Assembly (NCBI RefSeq): GCF_002575655.3
Contig: NC_053039.3
Coordinates: forward strand, 376,875,633 to 376,939,632
Direction: 5' to 3'
Source of the DNA: Aegilops tauschii subsp. strangulata
Lineage: Eukaryota > Streptophyta > Magnoliopsida > Poales > Poaceae
Length of the DNA: 64,000 bases
Part shown: positions 46,729 to 58,500 of the stretch, piece after piece
How positions within the stretch are numbered: position 1 is the first letter of the stretch
How the letters are laid out: the number at the start of each line of letters is the position of its first letter
Position numbers and translations under genes: made by a program
The notes under the pieces: generated by a model
Database searches by the model: none
The model's input: the letters and a program-made list of their open reading frames with translations, nothing else
What the model was told of the DNA's origin: nothing

Positions 46729-48161
46729 CACTGGTAGAAAAAAGGCCTTTAGTCCCGGTTCGCAAAGGCCTTTAGTCCCGGCTGTGCAACCGGGACTAAA
46801 TATGCGCGACTAAAGACCCCCCCCCCTTTAGTCGCGCCTCTTACGAACCGCGACTAAAGGCTTTAGTCCCGGTTCTTGTGGCTGACCGGGACTAAAGGCC
46901 TCCTCCGTAGGTTTAAACCTGGTTTTTTTGTGAATTTTTTTTATTTTTTTTATTTTCAAATTTCTGATTTATTTTAACCTCTAATCTCTAATCACCACCC
47001 CTCATCACTGCTCAATTTATCCTCTAATCTCTAATCACCCCTCATCATTTCAAATCATCTAACTTCCCGGACGGTCACCCATCCTCTCACTACTCCAGCC
47101 TGAGCACGCTTAACTTCCGGGTTCTATTCTCCCTCGTTTCCAAGTCTGCACTTGTTGTTTTCCTGACAATAGTAGGATGTCAATTCTATTAACCCTCAGG
47201 AATTTAGCTTGAGCATGAAGTGACACATTTCACTGTTTGAGTTTGAAACTATTGTTTTAAAAAACAATAATTATTTAGTAACACTAATATTTCTGGAATA
47301 ATTAGTTTGACCATTGTTTGACTGGGGGTTTGACCACAGTTTGACCAGATTTGACCAAAATTTAAAAAAATGAAATAATTATTTAGTAACACTAATATTC
47401 TAGAATAATTATTTTGACCATTGTTTGACCACAGTTTGACCACAATTTGAATTTTTTTGAATTTTTTTTCCACTCTAGATCTTAAAAGCCCCGTATCTTT
47501 TTTCTGTTAGGTTTTTGAGGATTCTAAAAATGTTTAACGGGGTTCCCCCCCAGTTAAATTCGGATGTAACTTTTCGAGTAGATGATTTTTCATATAAAAA
47601 ACTTTTTCATCCGAGTTCGTATGCAAAAGTTATGCCCATTTTAAGAATTTCCAGAGAGATTTTGCAAATAAAGTCGAAATTCATATTTGTTAATTTTCCC
47701 AACAACTAGACCACATATCACATGGAAAACTTATTTTATTTTATTTTTTTGACATTTCCATCATTTTCTTTTGTTTTTTCTAAAACTAAAAAGGCGATCC
47801 ACTGGGGGGGGTAGAGTTTGAAAATGAGGCCTCCTTTAGTCCCGGTTGGTCTGGCCAACCGCGACTAAAGGTTCGGGCCATTAGCCGCGGTTGGCCAGAC
47901 CAACCGGGACTAAAGGTCTAACCTTTAGTCCCGGTTGGCCTGGCCAACCGCGACTAAAGGCCTTCGGGCCAGCCTGAGGACCTTTAGTCCCGGTTGGCCA
48001 GGCCAACCGGGACTAAAGCCCCTCCCGTCCGCCAGCGCGCGCTGGGCCCAGATAGTTGGTCGCGGGCCTCCTCCCGAACCGCGACTAAAGACCCCTTTAA
48101 TCGCGGTTCGATTATTTTGGGGACTAATGGGGGCGTATGGAAGCCTCTTTTTCTACTAGTG
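46729..48161. mobile_element. Short CACTA element 1
   Basis: 1,433 bp. It starts CACTGGTAGAAAAAAGGCC and ends CTCTTTTTCTACTAGTG, with target duplication AAT on both sides (46726-46728, 48162-48164). Many direct and inverted copies of CCTTTAGTCCCGGTT lie within 200-330 bp of both ends, the subterminal transposase-binding type of repeat. No transposase. It contains a 5S rRNA-like segment and a core also found in CACTA element 2. Confidence 0.85.
47063..47126 (-). other. 5S rRNA-like segment in CACTA element 1
   Basis: On the minus strand: AAGTTAAGCGTGCTC, then GGAGTAGTG and GGATGGGTGACC, ending CCGGGAAG. These match the box A, intermediate and box C parts of the plant 5S rRNA internal promoter, in the right order and spacing. 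About 64 bp, so not a whole 5S gene. Confidence 0.75.
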
Positions 48162-48239
48162 AATGTATTCAATGTTGACGCCACAGCCAATGTCTCGCTG
48201 CCGCCGACCAGAGACACACCCTAAACTATTTGTACCGTA

Positions 48240-49560
48240 CACTACTAGGAAAAGACTAATTAGTGGCGCACCTGTTTTTGCCATTAATGGCGCACTACAG
48301 GTGCGTCACTATTATCACGCCATTAGTAACAAAATAGTAATGGCGCACCACATAGAAGTGCGTCATTACCAATAAAATTTTTTCAAATTTTTTCAGGAAT
48401 TTTTTTTTCGTTTTTTTCTTAATCTCGGGTCACTATGGCTTAATCTCAAGTCAATATGCTTAATCTCAAGCAAATCGCACTCTATGGTCAAACTTCTCGG
48501 AAGGTCACCCATCCTCACACTACTCCAGCCCGAGCACGCTTAACTTCGCAGTTCTATCCAACCCCAGCGCCAACTCACTTCACAGGCACTTGTTGATATA
48601 TCTATCATATCAATCCTATTAAACCTTGTTGATGTCTAGGAATTTGTTCATGTTCATGAGTGTGATGAAATTTTGAAAAAACATATTTCAAACTTTCCGG
48701 TCATATTACGTATCATATTTTGAAAAAAAATTCTAAATTATTTTTTGAAACCAAATTTTTTCTGTTACTAGTGGCGCACCTAGCAAATGGTGCGCCACTA
48801 GTAAGTTTGAATTTTTTTTTTCATTTTTTCCCTCTAGATCTTAAAAGCCCCGTATCTTTCGTTCTGTTAGGTTTTGGGGGATTTTGAAGATGTTGATCTG
48901 GGTTTTCCTGGTTCAATTCGTATGTAACTTTTCGAGTAGATGATTTTTCATATAAAAAACTTTTTAATCCGAGTTCGTATGCAAAAGTTATGCCCATTTT
49001 ACTAAATTCCAGAGAGATTTTGCAAATAAAGTCAAAATTCATATTTGTAAATTTTCCCAACAACTAGACCACATATCACATGGAAAACTTATTTTCTTTT
49101 ATTTTTTTGACATTTTCATCATTTTCTTTTATTTTTTTAAACTGAAAAGGCGGTCGAGGGGTGCATTTAGTACCAGGGTTACTAATGGCGCACCTGGTGT
49201 GTGGTGCGCCATTAGTAGTTTTGAAAAAAATTGTCAGTAGTGGCGCACCAGTGGACAGTACGCAATTACTAGTTTTTTATTTTTTTTTCAAAACTACTAA
49301 TGGCGCACGGTGGGTGTGGTGCGCCATTACTATGTCAACTAGTAATGGCACACTATCCCCTGGTGCGCCACTGCTAACAAAATTTTCTTTTATTTTTTTT
49401 CAAAACTACTAATGGCGCACCACACACCAGGTGCGCCATTAGTAATATGTCAATAATGGCGCACCTATATCTGGTGCGCCACTGCTATATAGCAGTGGCG
49501 CACCGCATACATGGTGCGTCATTAATGTCCACATCAGCTATAGCCCTTTTCCTAGTAGTG
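48240..49560. mobile_element. Short CACTA element 2
   Basis: 1,321 bp. It starts CACTACTAGGAAAAGACTAA and ends CCCTTTTCCTAGTAGTG, with target duplication GTA on both sides (48237-48239, 49561-49563). Subterminal repeats are based on TGGCGCACC, many copies in both directions. About 270 bp (48835-49105) match 47470-47760 of element 1, and it too holds a 5S-like segment. No transposase. Confidence 0.85.
48491..48555 (-). other. 5S rRNA-like segment in CACTA element 2
   Basis: On the minus strand GCGAAGTTAAGCGTGCTCGG, then GGAGTAGTG and GGATGGGTGACCTTCC. It is closer to 5S rRNA than the copy in element 1 in the GCGAAG start. It spans box A to box C. Confidence 0.75.
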
Positions 49561-49864
49561 GTACCCCTACCCCTACCCAACCGAAGCACTGGGGTCCCCG
49601 CCCCCTCCCATCGCCGGAGCGGTAGACGAATGCAGAGGGGGCCCATGATCAACACCGGAGAGGTGGGTAGATCGCCACCGCCATGTTCGCCTCTTGCTAG
49701 AGCAGGGAGGAAAGAAAGCCTCATATGTTCCATTTTGGAGTTTGACTGAAGAAGGTGCACATGTAGCCCGGGTATCTATGTTCGTATATGTAGTTATACA
49801 ATAATTGAGGGTGTATTATGTACTTGATGCCAAAAAGAAAGGAAGAGAGAAGATGTATTATGTA

Positions 49865-49957
49865 CTCCCTCCGTTTTAAAATAGATGACCCAATTTTATA
49901 CTAACTTTGTACTAAAGTTCGTATAAAGTTGAGTCATCTATTTTGGAACGGAGGGAA
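49865..49957. mobile_element. Stowaway-type MITE
   Basis: 93 bp between TA dinucleotides. Ends CTCCCTCCGTTTTAAAATAG and, as complement, TTCCCTCCGTTCCAAAATAG. The middle pairs (ATGACCCAATTTTATAC with GTATAAAGTTGAGTCAT), so nearly the whole element is a hairpin. Confidence 0.85.
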
Positions 49958-50925
49958 TACGAACTAGCTGGAACGGCGTCAGTCCAATTCTAACCAAGTG
50001 TAATCCTGTTGTACAAAACAGTAGTTTCGACTACTTTCCAGCGGATGTGTGGTCCATATACGTTTTGGTTGAACAATACTGTACTGAGTCGAGTCGAGAT
50101 GATACGCTACTATATTATGACATATGTTCCACGCTCTTAATTAATTCCTGTTAAATCATTGTAGTACGACACTGCAATTAGTTGTGAGATCGTTGTCTCT
50201 ATTAGCATTTATGCATGCATGCAAGGACAAACGGATTGCTATTAGTCTACTCATCTCCCTGTCCATTGTTAGATTACGTGCATGTCATGTCATGTGTTAT
50301 CATGCTAACTAAACACGGTACTCCGTATCAAACAAAAGATTTTCGCATCAAGTCGCTGCTACGTATCTCTAGGCGAGAAAGTAGCCTCGTCGACGTATAT
50401 TCGCACACGCACACAGCAATTTCCAGCAATACATGGTCCGAATACATCGAAGATTGTGACCATGTGAGCCGAACGAAACGCACGCCTGGCTGAAATTAAC
50501 TGCTACGCACGATTTGCAGGTTCTCAACCTTAGAAATGACTAGAGGAATATATCCAAAGAGCGTGACCGTGTGAGCAGAAGGAAAAACTCCCGTTCGACG
50601 TCTCTATTTTCGTCATGATCCTTAGCTCCTTACTTCAATTTCGCATACTTTTCATTGGCGATGCATGCATGTCTGATGTGGCTGAAGTTTATTTACAGCT
50701 AACTGGGAATGGTACAACTAGGAATTTACCTGGCTACGTAAGGTTTGCAGGTTCTCACGCAACCTTGGAAAATTGATTTATTGGCACAATAAGGGTGGCA
50801 ATGACCAGAGAATCTGCCCCCTTGAGTTGCCCTTTAACTACTAAATTGTCCCGTTCCTCAGCTGGGTCCATTCCAAAGTTTTCTCTCTCTTTCAGATAGG
50901 GATTCTTCCAGATACAAGAATTGAA
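49958..50925. other. Unannotated DNA
   Basis: No gene or repeat end recognised. A short direct repeat GCTACG(C/T)A with GGTTTGCAGGTTCTCA-type sequence occurs at about 50502 and 50733. Confidence 0.4.
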
Positions 50926-51161
50926 CTCCCTCCTTCCATCTATATACGGCCTAATGCGTTTTTTGAGGCTAACTTTGATCAAGTGTTAGAGCAATAATAT
51001 ATGATAGCAAGTTACACAAAGCATACCGTCAAATTCGTACGTGAAAGAAGCTTCCAATGATATAATTTTCACATTATACATCTCATATATTATTAATCTT
51101 ATCAATAGTCAAAAACAGTCTTAAAAAACACATTAGGCTCTCTATAGATGGAAGGAAGGAG
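50926..51161. mobile_element. Stowaway/Mariner-like MITE
   Basis: 236 bp with ends CTCCCTCCTTCCATCTATA and, as complement, CTCCTTCCTTCCATCTATAG. Inner parts also pair (GGCCTAATGCGTTTTTTGAG with AAAACACATTAGGC). Flanks are AA on both sides rather than the expected TA. Confidence 0.7.
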
Positions 51162-51261
51162 AAGGCGCGTTCCTCTCTGGATCTGGGTGTGTATGATGCA
51201 TGATTTGACCCTCGTGTTTCACATGTCAAGTAATCATAGAATGTACTCGAGCAAGATAGAC

Positions 51262-51566
51262 CATTCAATCCACGTACGTTATGTGGATATGTACCGACTT
51301 GTCCTGGTGCTCCGGTATAATCCTTTCTAGAAGAAAGAAAAAAGACTAATTTCTGTTGGGTTAAGAATAATTAACGTTCAAGAGCACCAACTTATACAAG
51401 AATTTACGTACGAAAAGAGGGAGCTCAGTCCACGTACGTTACGTGGATATATGTACTACCAACTTGTCCGGGTACTCTTGTATAATCCTTTACCGAAGGA
51501 AAAAACACTAATTTCTGTTGGGTTAAGAATTAATTAACGTTCAAGATCACCAACTTGCAAGAATAA
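51262..51566. repeat. Tandem duplication, about 160 bp unit
   Basis: CCACGTACGTTA(T/C)GTGGATAT, CTAATTTCTGTTGGGTTAAG and AATTAACGTTCAAGA occur at 51270-51400 and again at 51430-51560 with small differences. No coding role seen. Confidence 0.8.
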
Positions 51567-52542
51567 AAAGAGCAAATATAGGAACCTCGTTTAGTGCAAT
51601 CTGCACCATTGAAACTTTCTTTCCAAAACACAAGTGCTTCAACACTTCGGCAGATTTCCTCCGAAATAGTTTTCCAAATGACAACCATTACACTTTCCAA
51701 CATAAACATGACATCGCAACCCGCATTCAGATTCGGAGAAACGAAAGAATTTCTGGTCTAAGAATATAAATAAAAAATCATGACAAAGAGTTGAACACAT
51801 GCAATATGGATTAGAACACATAAAATCAAAAGCAATTTGGCATTTAATTAAAATTTCACCGAATAAAGTTATACAAATTAATTTTCCTCTATATAAATTT
51901 TTATCAACTCATTAACCTAACGTTCACCATATGAGTGGATTATGAACTAGAAAATTTGTCTCTCCAATGATTTGAAACATGTCGGTTCAATTTAGACGAA
52001 CTATCCTTTTTATTGGAACTTACATGTACCCAGGAGTTGAATGTAACAACATGAGTTTATTTTTAGGCGCTAAACTTTGAAGTCAAACACATTCGAAGCC
52101 TAATTTCCAATACTAGTCAATTTCAACCACACTTCTAGTTTTTGTTGTTTCGGGCTTTTTAGGCATATTTTCATTTTATTTGTGGCACCAAGCTCTCAGC
52201 GAAAATCACCACCACATCATTAGCAATATGAGTGGTACATGCAATGCAACTATCTCTTTTTTGATGGGGAAGTATCGGGTGCTCCCAACACATACATGGT
52301 CTTATGCAATTACATGGTCATATGCTCCAATTTCAAAATAAGCCAATTTAAACATTAAAAAAACTAAATTTTGTGAATGCCCGCAAGACTTATGTGTCTA
52401 CGAGCCCTAAAATTTGAAACTACATTCAAAATACACATCGAGAAAAAAATGACAAATTTACATGAATAGTGCCAGAAGAAGACAAGATCAGAATGGACAC
52501 TATTCACATATTCGTTCTCATGTATCCATGTTGGACTAAGCC
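51567..52542. other. Unannotated AT-rich DNA
   Basis: About 1 kb without a supported ORF, RNA gene or transposon end. Confidence 0.4.
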
Positions 52543-52545
52543 TTA

Positions 52546-54631
52546 GAGCATCTACAGCCGGACTTGGCAAATCCGGCACCCTATACACCCTCGGGTGCGT
52601 CCGGACGTGTCCTTGAGCAGCGCCCACCGGCCCCTCATATCTTGTGCCCGGCATCCATGTATCTCAATTCCGGACTCTCAAATCCATGCAATCCATGCAC
52701 GTCCATCATACACGCCAAGGTCACACGTAAATAACATGTTGGTCCTGAAAATACACAGTTTTTACATACAATTTATTTGAGTGCAAAACTCAAACATTAG
52801 CTCTTTTGTTTTGAGTATGGGTCCACATATGCTCCGCAAGATCATTGAGTAGCTATGCGTGCACCTGATGATCTCTAAGATTCTGATGCATCTGTAGAAA
52901 GTTCATAAGCTAAGCTGCATCTTGATCTTTCGGGATTTGAACTTGTTCTCCAGGTGCTTCAAAATCATTGATTTGGGCTACACCATCACCCTCATCCTGG
53001 ACAATCAGATTGTGCAAAATAACACAACATGTCATGAGTTGCCACAAAGTTTTAGATTTCCATATCATTACAGCTGCAAGAACAATTCCCCGTCGAGCTT
53101 GAAGTACTCTGAATGCCCTCTCCACATCCTTCCTAGCCGCTTCCCGCATTGTTGCAAAGTGGCTTTGTTTTACCTTGTGATTCGGATACGGTCTTCACAA
53201 ACGCCGTTCACTAAGGATAGATCTCGTCGGTAAGATAGTATCCTATCTTTAGCACGGCCGTTGACAGTGCAGTTGCACAGCGGCGATTCCACATTACAAA
53301 GCCTCATGTACACCGGAGATCGCTGAAGCACGTTGATGTCGTTGTGAGATCCCGATATTCCAAAGAAAGCATGTCAAATTTTGAAGTCATGTGATGCCAC
53401 CGCTTCTAGTATGATGGTGGACTCTTTGGTGTGATCTTGATACATTCCTCGCAAATCTTCGGGGCAGTTCTTCGGTTGTCAATGCATGCAATCAATTGAT
53501 CTAGCATTCCTAAAAACCCTCTGGCCTCTCCAATAGCCAACAACCTTTCTGTGTCATGCGCATTTGGTTCTCTCCGATACTCTGCTCCAAACACTTGCAC
53601 CATGGCGTGGGCAAACTTGACAGTAGTCTTCAGACATGCGCTCTCCCTCATCTTGACCATCTCACCAACGACATCTATGGCAATACCAAGTGCAAGAATC
53701 CTCAAAGCAACCGTGCGCTTCTGCTTAGTAGAGAAAGAATGTTGGCTGCAAAAATCCCTTTTGAGCTTGAACTAGTCATCGTGTGCCTCCACTCCGTCCA
53801 CAAGGCGCAAAAACAATGGTTTCCGCATATGAAAATGGCGACGAAACCTTGCATCATCCGGGAAAGTTGGGTTCGGAGCAAAGTAGTCCCTCTGCAGTAG
53901 TCGTGCTCCAGACACCCTATCCCGATTGATCACTCTTTTCCCTTTGATTGAGCCCTTGAAGTTGAGAATATGCTCCACCTGCTGGTCCATCTCCTCTTAC
54001 ATCATGAGCATGATCACGTGCACTTCTTCGTCCGGATCCGAGGAATAAAGAACTCATCTTGAATCATTTAATCAAGCTCTGTCGGTCCATACTCCTTTCC
54101 GACGAAGCATTGAAATTCATCGTTTTCCCTAATAAAATCATAAAAAATAGGTCGAACAATGTTTCGAACACATCGAACGCAAGGCGGAACTAGAGAGTTG
54201 CCGGACATACCACGGCGGCGTCCGGGCCGGCGACGACGTCCCTAGTGGGGAGGACGGGAGAGTGGACTGTTGTGCCGGTGCTGACGGCGCAGAGGCTAGG
54301 AATGGCTGCAGAGCGAGCGCGGCGGTGGAGCGGCGAGACGGACGTCGCCGAGGAAGAAGAAGAGAGGAGAGAGCAAATGGATCCGGTAGGTCGAGGGGGT
54401 GGATTTGGTCAATTTTGAAGTGGGGTCGGGTTGTCTGTTCCGACGTGGCGAACACGCTAGGGCGCCCTCATATCCACCCCATATTTAGGATGGATCTGAG
54501 GAGTACCGGTCAGCCTTGGCGGTTGAGGCCCGTTTAAGGCGTCTGTCTGGATCGAATTTTCGTGACCGGTTAGTGACCGGGCCGTTCGCCCGGGTGTTCG
54601 AGGCAGGTTTGGGGCGCCCGGCTGTAGATGC
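52546..54631 (-). mobile_element. PIF/Harbinger element with decayed transposase
   Basis: About 2.1 kb. Left end GAGCATCTACAGCCGGAC, right end complement GCATCTACAGCCGGGC (two terminal bases lost), flanked by TTA (52543-52545 and 54632-54634). It carries a transposase gene on the minus strand and so is the nearest thing to a master copy for the 44548-45719 element. Confidence 0.8.
52910..53990 (-). pseudogene. Harbinger-type transposase, broken
   Basis: Minus strand. N-terminal part 53990-53772 with RVSGARLLQRDYFAPNPTFP and DDARFRRHFHMRKPLFLRLV; middle 53705-53406 with MRILALGIAIDVVGEMVKMR, QVFGAEYRREPNAHDTERLL and an altered LIACIDN where the first catalytic Asp is expected; C-terminal part 53149-52910 with ARKDVERAFRVLQARRG (catalytic Glu in VERAF) and VILHNLIVQDEGDGVAQ. 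This is the plant Harbinger transposase family (DDE_Tnp_4/Plant_tran, also the source of host ALP1-like genes). The parts lie in different frames and the region between 53150 and 53400 is badly decayed. Confidence 0.8.
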
Positions 54632-54825
54632 TTATCCCTCCACGCTTGAGGTCTTCTTCTTCTTGAGATTTTTTATTGGCATCGTATTCTTACCCCTTCC
54701 CCTTCTTCTTTGACTTGCTGACCTTGACCAACTGCTTTGATTTTTTGGTGAATTCATTTGAGTTTGATAATGTATGATGTGGATGATGACTAAGATAGGT
54801 CATAGCTATACCAAAAATCATGTTA

Positions 54826-55086
54826 GGGCATGTACAATGATTAATAAGAGTCTTATCTTAAGTCTTGCATGTAATTTAGAGATGACAATAAAAACATGTC
54901 TATAATGGGTTATCTCTTAATCTTATCTTCAATAACTAGTCATTCCTAAAAACATGCTGAGACACATTGTGCTAAGAGATCATCTCTTAAATAAGATAAG
55001 ACAAGCCTTTTCTTATGATTTCTTTCTCCTTCACCTCAACGTTTATCCTATGTGGCACTACTAAAATAGCACCATTGTATATATCC
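54826..55086. mobile_element. Small MITE with TACAATG ends
   Basis: About 260 bp. Left end GGGCATGTACAATG, right end complement GGATATACAATGG. Internal pairing between AAGAGTCTTATCTTAAG-type stretches and TCTTAAATAAGATAAG. TTA precedes the left end; the right duplication is unclear. Confidence 0.5.
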
Positions 55087-55479
55087 GTAGGTTGAGAATG
55101 TACAAGATGCACCCATTCTCGCGGTGTAGCTGAAATCAAAGTCTTGCTATAAGTGTAAAAATAATCTAAAAGTAAATGAGGACATAGATGCAACATATAT
55201 CTACGATATCACACATTCTAAACCAAATTATCGTGCACATGGAGAAAAAAAGCATGGCAATGGTAGTAATTCATGTCAGTTGGACCATGGCCTTTTGGCC
55301 GAAAACAATCACAACTGAATTTGTAACTTTTGTTCCTTGAGCTGTGTTTAAAATTGGGATTTCAATCTTGGCCATGATATATGTACGGTGTTTCTATGCT
55401 GTTAGATAAACCAAATTTTACGAACTAGGTTGATTTGGTTCCTTGTGGCCGAACCTTCGTTTTCTTTGCAATTGATAAG

Positions 55480-55515
55480 CCCCCCCCCCCGCCCCCCCCC
55501 CCCCCCCCCCCCCCC
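55480..55515. repeat. Poly-C tract
   Basis: 36 bp of C broken by a single G at 55491. Apparent proline- or glycine-rich frames across it are meaningless. Confidence 0.9.
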
Positions 55516-58500
55516 TTCTTTCTTTTTTTGCAATTGACAAGCCATCTGTTTGCGCCATGCACCTACGTGTGGATGGTGAACAACACCAAAACGATGAGAT
55601 TTCGACACGAGCCTTGAACAAACATTAGTGCGACCAAGTGTAAAATATTTCCAATCCCGAAAGCTTGATTTTTGGTAGCCTGAAATCTAGCAAGGCATGA
55701 AAAGATCATGTCCGACATTCACCCGGGCAAGAGCCAAAATGCCAGACGCATGCATTTTTTTTTGGACACAGCCCACTGACTGGACTAAAACCCATTTGTG
55801 AAACATAAAGTTTACTTTTTGCCCTTTTCTTCCTTTTGTACTTGTATAGTATTTTATTATTTAATATATTAACTTTTTTGAGAAAATTTTAACATATTAA
55901 CCTTTTGCCCTTTTCTTCCTTTTCTACTTGTATTATATTTTATTATTTAATATATTGACTGTAGGACGATTGTTCGATGTTCAAACCAAAGAATCAATGA
56001 AGAAGCGAACCTGATGAATTACTTCAATATACAAGAGAAGACCAGGTACGGAGTTACATACATAGTCGCAAGTTTTTGTTTGACGTGACCGCTCAATTCA
56101 TAAACTCTGAGTATGGAATTATTTCATTGGAAGTCTTTGAATATAAATCCATAGCTTTTATATCTTTCCCTAATAATAAAAGATACATGCATGATGAAAT
56201 ATAGGTAGTTCGGTTCGTGGAAATTGGTCTTCCAGAACTCATCCTAATGGTTTTGAATGAGGTGATGTTTTACTAATCATATTTGTTTCCTGGACAATAT
56301 TTGCCTCATGTGTTGCATTTTGGAAAAGGTGTCTTTGGCCGGTTTTCTGTTCTTTCATTGTTTCAATCGTGTGACTCTACACATGTATCCTCACAATTAG
56401 TGGCGCCTAGAAGAATGTCAGGCCAACCTGTAGCTTTTCTTATGTAGTTAAATAAAACAACCCAGGGTCTCACACTTATCTTCTTTCCAATATAATTAGG
56501 CTGCTATTGCCTGCCAATACTTCACATTGGTGATGAGCTTTACACCAGTTATAGTTCATCGATTATCTTATGCCTTTTTGATAAACATAATTATATTTTA
56601 ATTTGCTCTATTGTTTTCTTATTTTTTTCTATCAAACTGCCATATATGATACATGAAGAAGCATTTACTTGAAGACATTAATAGAGTTTTCACGTAGAAT
56701 TTGTTCTTTCTTTGCTGCCTTAAATTAGACGATCAAGAAACCTGATAGTCACGTTGGATCAGGCTTGGTGCTAGATAGTTAGCCCCTATTTGTCCTGGAC
56801 AAGTATTGTATTCTCAAATCTATATGGTTAGTTGTACCTCTTTTTTTATGTTGGAGCTACAGATGCATCTCGGTCATTTAGGGAAACTGAAATCTGCATC
56901 TTCAACTCATAGTTTGCCAATTTGGATTATTTATGAGAACATTCCTACCTGGTTATATCCTTGAGAAAATTTCTTGAGATTTATTCATATTGTTCTTGGG
57001 TACTTATAGAGTCAAATTATGCTGGCAATTGGTTGGGCTACATGATAGACACTTTAATATATCTTCTTGGAAGCGGCTTAGTGTTCCAATGAATAATTGT
57101 CGCTGGTGTGGTGCACGCCTTCATTGTTTGTGGCTACTTCCTGTGTGGTGTGGTTGAAGAATTTTCAGAGGTATGCTTCATCTTGTGTGGTTTGAGTTTC
57201 TGTTGACAAATTAAATTTCCCTTTCCTGTAGACCCCTCCTTTTTCATTTTATTAGTTGGGTGTAATAGCAAATCATCTATAATCATTTTATTTAACTACA
57301 ATCTGATGCAAAAGAGTTCTGTTTAGTTCTCATAGTTCATCCATTATATGTTTGCTTTCAAAACAAAGAAATCGGCTGTCCAAGTTCTGATCATGCTCCG
57401 ATTGAGATTATGCAGTCCTCCCCGATCTTTTTTTCTGTATGCTTGCATCTCCTTAGGGTCCAAGTTCTGATCATGCTACAATCTTGTTTCAAATTTGTTC
57501 TGATAGATGTATGTACCATGATGATTGAGGAGGCGTATCGATGGAAATAAATCTGAAGCAAATAAGTAAGTCGCCTACATCAGTGAGGCTGCGAACAACT
57601 CGTGGTGCCCCTGTTAACCTCCTCAATGTTTGCGTTGTTTGCCTGTCGGTCGAATACCCACTATTCAGCAGACAGGTAACTCTGTTTCTCAAATCCCTTT
57701 CTCTATTCATCGCCATGTTGATACATGCTTAGGAATCAGATAAATTGTATTCATATAATATAATATATCTCAAATACAGTGTCCAGATAGTTTAGGAACC
57801 AGCGTTACTTCAAAAAAAAGAAAGGACCTGATACACATTACAATCATGGACTGCTGATATACCTGATGCATTTCTTCATGATGGTCGGTTTCCTTTCGCC
57901 AGATCTTACATATTTAATCCTGTGTGCTTGGAATCCAAAACTGATTGAGATCTTCAGTTCTTACTTGCTGATGTTCTGTTATTCAGAGTAATTCAGTTTC
58001 CAGTCTCTGTATATTAATCAAATTATGGCTTATTTTCAACCTTATAGCCTTTTATTATATGTTCAGTTATGCTTCCATGGGTTTTGCATATGTATTAACA
58101 AAAAAACAGACTACTATTTTGTTTATACTTGAACCAAAGGGTGTGCAATTAATTTGCTCTTACGAAAGGAATGAGTAGTCAGCTAGCTGAATGAGAGGAC
58201 AATCATGACAAGCGAACCAACACATATAGAGAAATGTTATTTTCGAGTTCATTTTAATTAGGCACATAAGTTTTCAAAGTTCTAAAATGTGTTTCATGAA
58301 GAAAAAATTATAAAACTGTACTCTAACAAATCACACATATAGAGGAATGTTATTTTCGAGTCTCCATAACCTACTGATGTTTTTTTAGATATATGAACTT
58401 GCATTCGCTTTGTTAATTCTTCTGCAATGCAGGTGATATTCCTAATCATTGCTGTTGACACTCAAAAACTATTCCTGAAGCACTAGAAGTGCCCTCTCTA

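Noticed and set aside
47063..47126. A 5S rRNA gene
   Set aside because: Only about 64 of roughly 120 bp are present and it is inside a transposon; a fragment, not a gene.
48240..49560. Regularly spaced TGGCGCACC repeats as a CRISPR-like array
   Set aside because: Both orientations, irregular spacing, inside a CACTA element with exact target duplication in plant DNA.
55402..55621. Poly-Gly and poly-Pro frames
   Set aside because: They are translations of the poly-C tract at 55480-55515.
57489..57732. Frames of 60-75 codons on both strands near 57.5-57.7 kb
   Set aside because: No motif, no splice context and no similarity I recognise; within chance for AT-rich DNA.
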